Assembly: GCF_000220395.1 (NCBI RefSeq)
Contig: NW_004085957.1
Span: 1-64,000 of the forward strand
Length of the DNA stretch: 64,000 nt
Reading direction: 5' to 3'
Source of the DNA: Ichthyophthirius multifiliis
Lineage: Eukaryota; Ciliophora; Oligohymenophorea; Hymenostomatida
Shown: positions 36,077 through 48,301 of the stretch, one piece after another
How positions within the stretch are numbered: the first letter of the stretch is position 1
How the letters are laid out: every line of letters begins with the position of its first letter
Translations under genes and position numbers: made by a program
Notes under the pieces: model-generated
What the model saw: only the letters and a program-made list of their open reading frames with translations
What the model was told of the DNA's origin: nothing
Databases searched by the model: none

Positions 36077-37505
36077 ATGTAATAAGAAATATAAAATGAT
36101 TTTAATTCAAAATTCTATAAAGTTTAATAAGCACATCAAATAGAATGCTAAAAGTGTCATTTAGGCAAGTTCATATTATCAATATCATAAATAAACATAG
36201 AAGAAAATTTTTATTCATATGAATAATGTAATTTATGTCAAAATAAAACATATTTTTTATTTTGTGACTGTGGAAATATAGTAATAAGCTAAACTCCTTT
36301 TTTTTAAGGTTAATTAATAAAATGTGAAAATAACTAATGTGATAAAAAGATTTAATTTTTAAGGTGCCCATTTATATAATGTAATAAATATAATATTTTT
36401 TATTCTGATTAACAAAAATATAAAATGGGAGAACCAACAGAATGTATATATTGTGAATCATAATTTTATTAAGTAAAATAATATTAAATAAATATTTTAT
36501 TAATTTATAAAAAAAAAAGATTGCTTGTCCTAGTTGTTCTACAAGTATTTATTTTTAATCTGATTATTAAATGAGTTTACCAATATATTGTAATAATTTA
36601 AGTTGTGGTAAAATCTTCTAATAAATAATATGTCCAAATAAATAATGCTATTCACCAATTATAGATGTAAACTAATTCCTGGAGATTAAATTAATTGTAA
36701 TTAATGTTTAATAGAATTAGCTTTTTAAAATTGTCCGAAATGTTTAAAGCCATAAATTTTTGATTCTAAAAATTGCTAATTGGGAAAGTATTAAATCAAA
36801 TTTTTTATTTTATTTTTTTAAAAAAATAAATAATAATAAAAAAGATGTTTTTTATGTTCAAATTGTTAAATAGAATTTTCTTATGATAAATGCATAAATT
36901 GTAATAAATATAATATAAGAATTTTTAATAATAAAAATATAAATAAGTAAAAATATATTACATTGTTAAAATAATATATAAAAAAGGTAAATTATAAATG
37001 AATTATGGATTAAGAATTTGTAATAATAATTAATGCAAATAAGAATAATTATTATTTAAGTGTTATGTTTTGAAATGCTAAAAAGTAAATACAATGGAAT
37101 TTAAAGAAAAAGAAAATATTTTTGATAAACAATGTCAATTTTGTTAAACTGTAAAAAATATATAAATTTATAAATATAAATCATAAAATAAAAAATAAGA
37201 AATAGTTCATTATTAATTGTTCAAAATGTAAATCATGTTATTCTACTGATATTAAAGAAATTCCAGAAAAACAAATTTAATGTATTTTTTGTAAAAACCA
37301 AATATATCATAATATCTTATATACCCTGTATGATGAAAAGGCAGGAATTTGTAAGATATGTAGTTAAAGACTTGCAAATAGAATAATGTTACCTTGTAAC
37401 CATTTATTTGGATGCTAGAAATGTACAGATGAATTAAAAAGACATGGTTAATAGAAATGCCCTATATGTAGATCAGTTGGAAAAATAGAAAAAGTTTATA
37501 TTTGA
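36077..37505 (+). CDS. Multi-cysteine protein with C-terminal RING finger (likely E3 ubiquitin ligase)
   Basis: ATG 36077 starts MQQEIQNDFNSKFYKVQQAH, which is in frame with the first zinc-binding-like pair, ECQKCHLGK. The next ATG (36096) is out of frame. The body is a chain of C-x2-C or similar pairs (QCNLCQNK, FCDCGN, KCENNQCDK, RCPFIQCNK, ECIYCES, ACPSCST, YCNNLSCGK, CNQCLIELAFQNCPKC, RCFLCSNCQ, KCINCNK, CSKCKSC, CIFCKN), with about four short introns. The C-terminus AGICKICSQRLANRIMLPCN, then HLFGCQKC and QQKCPICRS, is a complete C3HC4 RING with a short loop, followed by GKIEKVYI and TGA 37503-37505. RING ends of this kind usually bind E2 enzymes. The repeated cysteine pairs could be zinc ribbons. 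The substrate is unknown. Confidence 0.8.
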
Positions 37506-38302
37506 AAAAAAAGAACATTAATGCAAAAATAATTATATATTAATAATTATATATATATATATATATTTAATTTATTTATTTTTAATTTAATTTGTATTAT
37601 ATAGTGTTTAAATATTGTATATTACTTTAATTTTTTTAAAAAAAAATAATGTTATTGTGTAATTATATATTTTTTTTATTTAAGATATTTTTTCTTAATG
37701 TTTTTCGTTTTCTGTTTGATGTTTAAATATTCTTCAGTTAATTTAAATAAAGATAAAAATAGTATGTTTATTATAATTAATATAAAACCTTATAAATTTA
37801 AATTCAAAAAAAATATTATTTATTATTAGTTAATATTTATAAAATTTTATATTAATATTACATTTTGTATATTTTTTTGAAAACAATTATATAATATTAT
37901 GATAAATTATATTATAATTTTTTAAATTTGAATATATATATATATATATATATTATTTACTTTTTAAATTATTCCATATATATATATATTAATTTATCAA
38001 TCATTATTATAATATGATATTTCAAATAATTTTTAGTTTATTTTTTTTAAACATTTATTTATAAATAATATATTTTAAATTGTTATATATGTTTTTAAAG
38101 TTTGAAAATCTTTTCTGAATTTTTTTGTTATAAAATTTATTATTTAAATATATTTTGATTTAATTCATATTTTTATATTTTTAAAAAGTAAGAAAATTAT
38201 TTATAAAAAACAAATATTATTTATAATATTTAAAAATAATTTATTTATTTTTTGAACAAAAAATTAAATAAAATATAAGAAAAGTTTTAATACGTCAAAA
38301 AA
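37506..38302. other. AT-rich intergenic stretch
   Basis: It contains short TA runs (37542-37566, 37935-37950) and no coding or RNA signal. Confidence 0.5.
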
Positions 38303-40270
38303 ATGAATTTAAATTAATTATTTAAATGTTTACAAGATGAATAATTTTATTAAGAAAATATTCAATATTTTATATATTAATTACAATAAATAAAATGTAA
38401 TATTTATATAATATTCAGTTTATTTATTATAAAAAAATTTAGTAATTAAACTTAGCTTATATAAGAAATAAAATAAATAATTTAAAAAAAAGATCATGAT
38501 AATATTTAAGCATACTTAACAGTTTAAGTAAAATTAAAAAAATAAAAAATAAAAAGTAATTTACTAATTAAATAAATAGCTTTTGAAAGATATAATGGAT
38601 GTTAAAAATTTATAAATATAAGAATTAATTATAAGTGAAATAATTCCAATAATAAAATAAATTATTCTTGAATAAAATAAAAAATTAGAAAACAATAAGT
38701 GCAGTAAAATATAATATGTAAAAATATTTAAAATTTAAAAATAAAAAAAAAAACTAAAAGATACTTTATAATAAAATTCTTATTAAAATAAATTCTATTA
38801 ATTATTACTGGAATGTATAAAAATATGGTCATAAAATGAAAAAAAGGAATTTTAATAACTTTATTAAGAATTATTAAATCATAATATAAATTTTATAGAA
38901 AATAAAAATTAATTCTATTTAGATTAAATAAAAACATAATAATAATAAAATTTGAATAATAATTATCAAATATAAATTATAAAATGTTAAAAACTAATTG
39001 AATAAATAAATTAACAAATAAATAATTATTCAAATTAACAAAATGATTTTTATAAAAGTAACAAAATAAATATATATATCTATATATATATATTATATAT
39101 ATTTATATATATATATATATATTTTAAAAAAAAAAAATATAGATTTATTAAATATTTAATAATAAATTACTATTTTAAATATTGAAACACTAATTTCTGA
39201 ATTATTTGATGATCAAGATTATTCAGATAAATATTTACAATCAGTTATTTAATACTAAGAATATTTTTAAACTTATATTTAAGATTTATAAGATTTAGAA
39301 AAAAACAATCATTTGAATTTTTTCTTTAAGAAATATAAAAATTTATCATTATAATAATAACCCGAATAACAATAAACAATTGAATTAAATTTAACTAAAA
39401 AAGCTTGTAATTATTTTCAAGAAGAATCTTATTAATTGTAAGAATTAAAAAAATAAAACTCATTTTAACAAGAAAAGCCTATACATAATAATAGATTTGC
39501 ATAATCTTTAGAAAAATAATAAACAAAAGAAACTTAAAATAATATTTTAAAATCAAATTTAACTCAAAAATTCTTAACTGCTTTTAATTAAAATATAGAA
39601 AAACATATAATCCCTTTAAGATCTTCTAAAAGTTTTTACTCTTTTTTTTTAAAAAAAAATATATAAATATTTTATATTAAAAAAAACATAGTTTATAATA
39701 GCTCATTATTAAATATTGAAAAAAATTCAGAAAAAAGAATTGTTAGCTTAAATGAAAAAGAGAAAATAAATAGTTTAAAAAAAGAAAACTTAGTTCTAAA
39801 ACAATAAATATAAGAATTATAAAGTACAATAATCTAAATTAATAAATTAAACTAAACTCAAACAATCAAAGATTTAGAAGAAAAAACAAGGAAATAACAA
39901 AAAATATAGAAGATTTAACTTAAGATTGTAGTTTATTATAAGTATAAATTATATAACTATAATAAGAAAAATAATAATTGAAGATTAATAATGAATAAAT
40001 ATTAGAATAGCAAATTTAAGTTTATAAAAACGAATTAGAAAATTTAAAATAAGAAAATTAAGATCTTTTGGAATTTAAGAATTTATAAAAAATAGAACAG
40101 GAATTAAATATTGAAAATAATAATATAATAACAACATTAAAATAATAAAATGAATAATTAAAAAAATAAATATAATAATAATAATAAGAAATATAATAGA
40201 TAAGATAAAAAATAGTATAGTCTCCTAAAATATTTGGAAAGTTTTAATCAAGTAAAAATAAATACATATA

Positions 40271-40312
<42 letters not shown>

Positions 40313-42328
40313 TTTTAATTAGAAATGGATAATTGTAAGTATTTAAAATAATCAATAGATCTATTAAATATAAAAGATTAAAATGTATTTATAAGTCCTG
40401 AAAATAGTTTTGGAGTAAATTAAAAGTTTTAATATTAAAGAGTCTAAAGCCAACAAACTTTACTTTAATAAAAAAATTAAAAGATATTTAGTAATATTAA
40501 ACAAAGTGTTAGTTAAGAATAAAATAATGTTTAAACGAATATACAGTCATAAGGATTTTAAACCAATAGTTGTGCTTAAAGTCCATTGAAAGATACAGAA
40601 AATGAAAAGCAAGAATTTAATAATAAAATCTAGTTTAATTATGAAAATTTAAAAACTTAAAATAGGGATACTATTTTTTATGAAGAAAATAATAATAAAG
40701 TATTAAAATATGAATAAATAATATAAAATAATATTATAAAAAATATTGATAATAATAAAATTATTAAAAATGAAAATTTATTTGATTATTAATTATTAAA
40801 TAATCAAAATTTAAATAAAGAAAATAATCTAAAAAATAATTAGTATAATAATAAAGAAATAATTAAAAATAATAATATATAATAAATTTAAATTAATAAT
40901 AATTATGATTACAATTTAATTATTAATAAAGAACATAATCAAATAAATAATAATTTAATTAATAAGGAATATAATGATAATAATGTATATAATAAAATAT
41001 TAACAAATAATAAGTTAATACTATAAAATTTTAATAATAGCAAAAAGCCTCCTTAGCCTTAAAATGATTTTAATAACAAAATAATTAATAATAATAATGA
41101 AATTAAACTTATTTAAAATAATTTACATAATAATATTATTATGTAACTAATGAATAAAATCAAATTATCCATTATGATAATTAATATTAAATCAATAATG
41201 GATTTGAAACTTATAATAACTGCACATAATATTCTAATTTAAAATAAAATAGCGATCGTCATTTAAATAACAAATTAACCTCGCCTAAAAAAGTAGTTTT
41301 TGAAGATCATGAATGCTGTGGAATTTCAATACCTTCAGTAGTATTTAAAGATAAAAAAGAAGAAATAGAAAGTATTAAAAAACTAAATTAATCAATTATT
41401 TCTAATGTAGATTCCTACAAAGTATATATAGTTTTATAATTTTATTTTTTTTTTTATATATTAGGAAATACTTCATCCATTATAAAATAAAAATAATATT
41501 AATTAAGAATAAAACTAAAACAAAAAAATAGAATTTGAAAAAAATATAAAAGGAGAATAAATATACTTTGATTAAAAATATTTTTAATTAATAATTCAAA
41601 ATATTCTTAAATTAAATAGATTTAAAGCATCTTGCTTAAAATCTAAATATCCCATATATGAAGATATTAATTTATAAATTGGAGTTGTTACATAATATGA
41701 TAAATAAAAAGTATTCTTTTTTTTTAAAAAAAATATTAATTATAATTTTATTTTGTTTTAACAAAAAAAGGATGGAAACTTATTTAAAATATAACTTTAT
41801 TATTTAAATAAAAGCATAAAAACAATTAAAAATATAAAAACCATTATAACAAATGAATTATCATAAAATATATAAAGCATATTTCCTTAAATTATCGATG
41901 AAATAGAACCTAAAAAATAAAAAAGATAAGAAATCATTATAAAAATTGATGATATACCATATTATATATCGGCTATAATAATAAGTTATATGTAAATTTA
42001 ATATTAAAAAATAAAAAAAATAAAAAAAAGCGGAAGTTAACCAATTTTTATAGCATTACCAAATACTATAAACAAAATGTTAGAATATAAATAATTTAAT
42101 GATAAAGATAATTTTAAAAAAAAATTTAAAAATTGTATATATAATAAATATATAATAATAAAAGAAATAAATTAAAAATTCACAAAAAATCCGTGTGATT
42201 TTAAAAATTATTTTCCAAATTTAATAGATTTAAATCCTGAAAAGGAATTTGATTATATAAGTGGAAATTCAAATTATAAAGTAATTTTATAATATATATA
42301 TAAATATATAAAAATATATATATAATAT

Positions 42329-42359
<31 letters not shown>

Positions 42360-42577
42360 TATTTTAATATATTTTTTTTTTTTAGATGGGTTTATAAATT
42401 TAATTAGAAAATAACAAAAATAACTTATAATTTTCTGAATTTTTTTTTAAAATTATTTGTAATGTAGATAATAGTGTTTATTTTTTTATTGGCTTTAAAA
42501 ATCTTCAAGATGAATTAAAAGTTTCTTTTATTTTAAATACTTTTGCTTTTCTTTTTAGTTAAAATTAAGATGATTGA
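38303..42577 (+). CDS. Q/N-rich coiled-coil protein with C-terminal alpha-adaptin-ear-like region
   Basis: ATG 38303 starts MNLNQLFKCLQDEQFYQ. The first 2 kb encode a Gln/Lys/Glu-rich coiled coil (KENLVLKQQIQELQSTIIQI). From 40.3 to 41.2 kb the protein is Asn/Gln-rich and probably disordered. A clean C-terminal domain follows from about 41620: KYPIYEDINLQIGVVTQYDK, GNLFKIQLYYLNKSI, IFIALPNTINKMLEYKQF, KDNFKKKFKN, NLIDLNPEKEF and MGLQIQLENN, then TGA 42575-42577. The order and key words match the alpha-adaptin appendage: GV.SE......F.FY.NK, the V.LP.T.NKF and FF.RW steps of the platform subdomain, DPNP.NF and the closing LE.N. Adaptin appendages bind endocytic accessory proteins, so this may be a clathrin-coat adaptor without an adaptin trunk. 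One frame change is seen near 41130-41160. The ear assignment is by eye and needs a profile search. Confidence 0.65.
40275..40305. repeat. (AT)n run in an intron
   Basis: TA-rich intron core between the coiled-coil and Asn-rich parts of the preceding protein's gene. Confidence 0.7.
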
Positions 42578-43048
42578 TTTTTTATATTAAACTATTTAAT
42601 CAATTAATCATATAGATATATATTATTAAAAATATTACTTTATCTTTAAATTAGTATTTTATTTATAAAATTATATAATAATTCTTACTTTAAAATATTT
42701 TTATGTTTAATATAATTTAGTCTACTATTCTTTTTTTACTAATAAAAATTTTTTTTTAATTTAAAAAAAATATTATATTAATTTTTAAAATATAATATAA
42801 TTACATTTTGTATTACCATTAGATTTTTGATATATATTTAAAACAACAAAATGAATGAATAAATTATATATTTTTTATATCTGATTTTCATATTATTTAT
42901 ACTTGAAAATATTAAATTTTTTAAAGTAATTTATTTTAAATAGGAATTTTAAAAAAATATAAAATATTATATACTTATTTTTTTTATTTAAAAAAATAAT
43001 TATTTAAAAAATTATTAAAATATATAAATCAAAACTATTAAATATAAA
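42578..43048. other. AT-rich intergenic stretch
   Basis: It lies between two plus-strand genes. No coding or RNA signal is seen. Confidence 0.5.
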
Positions 43049-43542
43049 ATGACAGATAATAATACTGAAGCAAAGGGATCTTTTTTATAAAGTGCAGTAA
43101 ATAAAAGTTAAAACTAAAAGGAGCAGATAATTATTTCTTCAGTAGAAATAAAGCCTCCAGTAGTAATTTTTGCAGACATGAATACAGAAATGAAAGAATT
43201 TGCATTTGAAAAAGCTGAATTAGCAATTAGTAAAAATATTTTTTTTTATAGTAATATAGCAAAAGATTTTTTTAAAAAATAAAGAATTGGTATATAAAGG
43301 AGATTTGAAATATTATAAAGATGTAGCATAAAGTCTAAAGGAATAATTTGATGAAAAATTTGGAGGAACATGGCATGTTGTAGTAGGTTGAATTATTAAA
43401 AAAATAACATTGTTTTGATTTTACTTATTTATTTTTTATAAAAAAAGGAAGACATTTTGGATCTTTTGTTACTTATGAATCTAAATGTGTCATTTAATTT
43501 TGGATTAATCAATTTAGCTTTTTTATATATAAATTCGGTTGA
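43049..43542 (+). CDS. DYNLL: Dynein light chain, LC8 type
   Basis: LC8 is a dimeric hub of dynein complexes and cilia. There are three exons: ATG 43049, the first intron near 43228-43282, the second near 43388-43448, and TGA 43540-43542. The protein starts MTDNNTEAKGSFLQSAVNKS, an N-terminal extension of about 35 residues. The LC8 core follows: EIKPPVVIFADMNTEMKEFA (for VIKNADMSEEMQ), FEKAELAIK, VAQSLKEQFDEKFGGTWHVV (for IKKEFDKKYNPTWHCIVG), then GRHFGSFVTYESKCVIQFWI (for [20 protein letters not shown]). The C-terminus is FFIYKFG, as the family's ILLFKSG. His of the THE motif is Tyr here. It is clearly LC8-related and probably an axonemal or ciliate paralogue. The junction that gives AIK is inferred from GT..AG phase. 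Confidence 0.9.
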
Positions 43543-43859
43543 ATATATGTATTATAAATTATCTATCTATATTTATTGAAACATATATCTTTTTTATTAA
43601 AAGTAAAAATAACTTTCTTTTTTTTAAAAAAATATATTAAAAAAAAAAATATAACTCACTTCAAACTTTATATAAAAATCTTACTTTTTTATTAAAAAAA
43701 ATATGTAAGTTTATATAGAAATAATTAAATATTAATAAAATAAAATTAAAACAAAATTCGTTTTATTTATTGAATAAAGATAAAAATAAAAAAATGAAAT
43801 AAATGCATATTTTTTTGTTAAAACTTTTAATTTTTATCTCCATAATAAAAAAAAAATCT
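43543..43859. other. AT-rich spacer between convergent genes
   Basis: It lies between the LC8 gene and the 3' end of the citrate synthase gene. Nothing is seen beyond A/T runs. Confidence 0.5.
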
Positions 43860-45597
43860 TCATACCCTATTAGCAGCTTTATTTTCTTTTTATTCTTATA
43901 AATATTCGTTAGAACTTTATCTTCTTTTAGTAGCTGTGCTTTTTATAGAATGCAAATATGATTATTTCTAAAATATATAAAAAAATAAATTAAATAAACA
44001 AATAAAAAAAAATACTTCAGGTCTTTCATTAATATCAACATAATTTTTGTTTGCTAATCCTTAGTAATTTTATCTTGGTCTAACAATTTTGTTTTCAGGA
44101 TCAGTAATAAATTCATTCCAATGGGCAAGCCATCCTGCGACTCTAGGAATAGTAAATAAAACTGGGAACATATCAGTTGGGAATCCCATAGCTTTATAAA
44201 TAACTCCACTATAAAATCAACATTAGGATATAGTTTTCTTTTCACAAAATATTCATCTTGAAGTGCTATTTTTTCCAATTCCATAGCAATTTCGACAAGA
44301 GGTTCTTTTCCAACAATTTCAAATACTTCTTCCGCTACTTTTTTTATAATTTTTGCTCTTGGGTCATAACTTTTATATACTCTATGTCCAAATCCGAAAA
44401 GTAATTACTTTCTGTTTTTTACATCTTAAATAAATTATGGAATGTTTTCTTTTTTTCCAATTTATTCTAGCATTCTTAATACAGCTTCATTAGCACCTCC
44501 CTTATTATTTATTTTTTAAAATTAAAAAAAAAAAAAAATTATGTTTACATGTTTAGGTCCATAAAGTGCAGCAGCTGCTCCTGAAATGCAAGTATACACA
44601 TCAACACCAGAAGAACACAAGTGCCTAACAGCAGCAGTTGAACAATTGAGTTCATGGTCAGCGTGCAAAATGAATAAAACATCTAAAGCTCTTGCTAATT
44701 TTGGATGAGGTAAATATTTATTTTCATTTAATCTATCTAGCATGTAAAGGAAATTCTCAACATAATCAAGAGTTGGATGAGGCTTATTATGAGAACGACC
44801 AATTCTATGTCTATAACAATTAGCAGAAATAGTTGTCATGCTTCCAATTAATCTATGGATTTGCTTATTCTCGTTTTTGGATCGTCATATATGTTCTATC
44901 CTGCTAATGCTGGATTAGCGTTTGGATGGAAAGTTGATGTAGCAGCAATTGTAGATACTAGCATACCCATTGGATGTGCATCATATCTAAAGCTTTTCAT
45001 CATTCCATTTACATCTTAATGTACAAAAGAATGTTTTTATATTCTTTTTTTTTTATTTTTTATTTAAATTTTTCTAGAATATTTTTTTTTTACTTTTGCT
45101 TCCAAAATTAATATTAGGATGCTGTTGGTAATTCTCCATATATTAGTAAGAATGCAACTTCTAAAAATGTAGATTTTTCAGCTAATTATTCGATAGGATA
45201 TCCACGATATTCTAATATCCCATTATCACCATCAATATAACATATTTTTGATGTCTATTTTTTTTTTTTTCAAAAAAAAATATATTTTATATATATATAT
45301 TATTTCTATTACACAATTAATTGTGTTCATGTAACCAGGATCGTAACTTCTTAAAACTCCTTCATCTTTAGTTCCTACTTTTTCTAAATCAGATGCTTTA
45401 ATATAAGAGTTATTGTAAATTTTTACTTCATATTAATTTCCTTTATATTTTTTTTTTTTACAAAAAATAATATTTTTATTTTTTTTAAATAAAGGTAAAT
45501 TTTATTTATTACCTTTCTTGTCTTTTATTGTAAGTGTTTCTTTACTAGTTGTATTATTTTATTGTATTTAGTTATTTAAATTAACTATTCTTTCCAT
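43860..45597 (-). CDS. Citrate synthase, bacterial/peroxisomal-like type
   Basis: Condenses oxaloacetate and acetyl-CoA. ATG is at 45595-45597 and TGA at 43860-43862, with about six exons. Key stretches are [91 protein letters not shown] (first catalytic His), [34 protein letters not shown] (second catalytic His) and [39 protein letters not shown]. The HADHE...S and RYRGYPIE words fit bacterial and plant-peroxisomal enzymes better than the animal mitochondrial form, which has a different active-site sequence. The frame slips by one base at two A/T runs (44874-44878 and 44213-44216, the latter at the catalytic DFYSG segment), although conserved protein continues on both sides. A basic, Ser/Gln-rich C-terminal extension follows an intron. 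No clear targeting signal is seen. Confidence 0.9.
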
Positions 45598-46107
45598 TTT
45601 TTTTTTTTTATAATATTTTTTTTTTGTTAATTAATTTTACTTTTTAATTTATAAACATTGTAAAATTTATATAATATTGTTTTTTATTTTTCTTTAATAT
45701 TTATGATGATGACGTATATATATATTAAAATATTACATCATATAATATATGTTGAAAATATTCAAGTAAATAGGATGAAAGTTATATATAATGTATAAAT
45801 ATGATTAAAAATGAACAAAATAATTTTTTTATAAAAAAATAATAATATTATCTTGTTTTAAATAATAAATTTTTACAATATATTTTTTTAATTTATATAT
45901 AGTATTCATGTATTTTTATATTAATAAAAATAATTCAATAAATAAAATATTTAATTTTTTTTTAATTTTAAAATATTTTTATTTTTGTTTCTATAGTAAA
46001 AAATAAAATAAATTAATAAATTTTTTAAAATATTTTTTTATCTTAAATAAAATATAATAGATATTTTTATTTTTTTAATTAATATTTTTTTAATAATATT
46101 ATATAAA
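45598..46107. other. AT-rich intergenic stretch
   Basis: It lies between two minus-strand genes. No coding or RNA signal is seen. Confidence 0.5.
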
Positions 46108-47202
46108 TCATTTGAATTATTATAATGTCTATTCAAGCAATTATTAATTTTTTAATTCACTAGATTTTAAAAGTAATTCAATTCTATTGATTTCTTCAGC
46201 AGTTTAGGCATTTTCAATTAAGTACTTGGATAATAATAAAAAAATATATATTAAATTAATTAAATTAAATTAAATTAAATTAAATTAAATTAAATTAAAT
46301 TAAATTAAATTAAATTAAATTAAATTAAATAAATTATAATATAATAAAATTATATTAAATTAAATTTATATAATTGAATAAAAATGCATATACTCTTAAT
46401 TTTTCTTTTTTATCCTTTGCTAATTTTGTTTCTTAATCTTCGATTTTATTCAATTATGGTTAGAATTCAAATTTAGCTTGTGCTTATTCTCTTTCTTATT
46501 TTGTAACTTTTTAAAAATCCAACATTCTTAAACTAGGTATTCTGGAAATAACATAAAGTCTAAAATCAGGAGCCTTAAATAATATCCATAATAAATATTT
46601 TTTAAAAAAATATAAATTTTACTTATGTAACCACATTATTATATAAAACAAGTCTTTATAATTTTTAACATCCAGATAAACTGTCAATTTCTTTTAATTC
46701 TGTAATTCTATTATTCATTAAACACAAGTTTTCTAAATTTGGAAGTGCCTCATTAATTCTTGATAATTTTGAAATTTTATTATTATTTAAGATTAATGTC
46801 TTTAATCTATATTTTTAAAAAAAAAATATATAAAATTTTTTGTATTATTACCTTAATAGTATTGAAAAATTACCCAACTTTTTAATTTCATTGTCGCTCA
46901 TATCAATACAATCAAAAAAATCCTTGAAAACTTTTCGACAAAATATTAAGTATTATATATCGTTACCAAAGTCGCTCCTAAATTTTCTATTACATATATT
47001 TTTAATCCTAATTTATTAAATTAATGTAAATTATGTATATATATATATATATATATTTTAATTATTTTTTTAAAGAGTTATTGCATTTTTATTATTTATT
47101 GTATGTAAATTAAGTGTAACCTTTTAAATCTAAATGTCTTTCTCTTAAAGGATTAATTATTTAATTTGATTATTAAATTAATTCGGCTGTAATTTTGCTC
47201 AT
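46108..47202 (-). CDS. SNRPA1: U2 small nuclear ribonucleoprotein A' (leucine-rich repeat)
   Basis: U2A' is the leucine-rich-repeat partner of U2B'' in the U2 snRNP of the spliceosome. ATG at 47200-47202 gives MSKITAELIQQSNQIINPLR, then ERHLDLKGYT, nearly identical in order to human MVKLTAELIEQA...RDRELDLRGYK. Middle exons carry leucine-rich repeats (KFSRINEALPNLENLCLMNN-like segments on the minus strand near 46740). Then RLYVISRIPSLRMLDFQKVT, KQEREQAQAKFEF matches RLYVIYKVPQVRVLDFQKVKLKER. The C-terminal exon YLIENAQTAE, EINRIELLLKSSE corresponds to the human IANASTLAEVERLKGLLQSG helix. TGA is at 46108-46110. Six or so short introns are present, one carrying a TTAAA repeat. It agrees with the intron-rich character of the other genes. 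Confidence 0.93.
46252..46331. repeat. (TTAAA)n pentanucleotide repeat in an intron
   Basis: About fifteen copies of TTAAA/AAATT in tandem, in the intron before the last exon of the U2A' gene. Confidence 0.9.
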
Positions 47203-47414
47203 GTCTTTTGCTTCTTCTTCTTTTTTTTATTTTGTTAGACAAATAATTATATATAATTCAAAATATTAATTAAAATTATTAGTACTTTTTATAAATAAAT
47301 ATATATTATTTATTTTTATATTAATTTTTTAAAAACAAAAACAATTGATTAAAAATTAAGAAAAATACTTAATAATTAAATTTTTTTATATAAAAATATT
47401 ATTATTAATAATAA

Positions 47415-48301
47415 TCAAGTCCAGCTTGTAATTTTTTCTAAAACTCAGCATTTTACTATATAATTTTTATTCAAAAGCATCATTTAATTTATCGATTTCT
47501 TTTTGTAATTCCTAATTTATTAATTTATTCCTTTTTTTAGTTTTTTATTATTCCATCCATTTCATATGTAAAATTGGAGGAACATCTCCAATATCATTTA
47601 ATTTCATATATCTAAAAAAGCTACTTAATATATAAATATATTTAAAAAAAATACTCATCAATCTAATATAAACTCATTCCGTATTATTTATCAAATAAGA
47701 AATCTTCATAATGTTTACTAATTTCAATCTTATTATAAATATGTTCCCCTTAATTAATATTATTTAGTTCTATTTCATTTTAATTATACAAAAGTTTGCT
47801 TTATAATTCGAATTCTCTATTTTGACATGAAAAAGTGTAAATATAAAGATCAAAATACTAAAAAAACCCATTCATTATATAAAATTTTGAAACTAATTAA
47901 AATTCATTTTAGTTAAATAATTTTATTGAATCTGGAGGCTTATGTACACTATGCATACTTAATATTTATGAGAAAACTTATAACAATTCTTACTACATAT
48001 ACTGTTTAGTATAGATTAGTTCTATTAAATATGACGAAATATTCATTAAACATGAAGTTTTATTATAATCAAAATCATTATTATATGAAAAAAAAAAAAT
48101 ATTATTTAAAAATTCTGAAAATACTTATTTTTATTCATCATTTAATTTATTATATATTTATTTCCCGAAAACTTTTTCATATATTTCAGAGTTTTCTGGC
48201 TTTTTTAATAAATAATTATTTATTAAGTTTTAATAATCTTCTTGTGTTATTGATCTTCCTATAAAAAATTTCTCCTTGTTATAACCTTTTAAAAAATTCA
48301 T
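47415..48301 (-). CDS. CFAP119: Cilia- and flagella-associated protein 119 (CCDC189-like)
   Basis: CFAP119 is an axonemal protein found in motile cilia and sperm flagella. ATG is at 48299-48301 and starts MNFLKGYNKEKFFIGRSITQ. The diagnostic block is SMHSVHKPPDSIKLFNQNEF, then FYIMNGFFQYFDLYIYTFSC, matching [20 protein letters not shown] and [20 protein letters not shown] of the animal protein. One intron (near 47612-47654) separates QIDE from YMKLNDIGDVPPILHMKWME. A coiled coil follows (RNKLINQELQKEIDKLNDAF). The C-terminus is uncertain. The protein-like ending AEFQKKLQAGLDYY needs a one-base slip at an A4 run near 47450. The nearest TGA on that stretch is 47415-47417. The length is close to the family's usual 300 residues. 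Confidence 0.82.
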
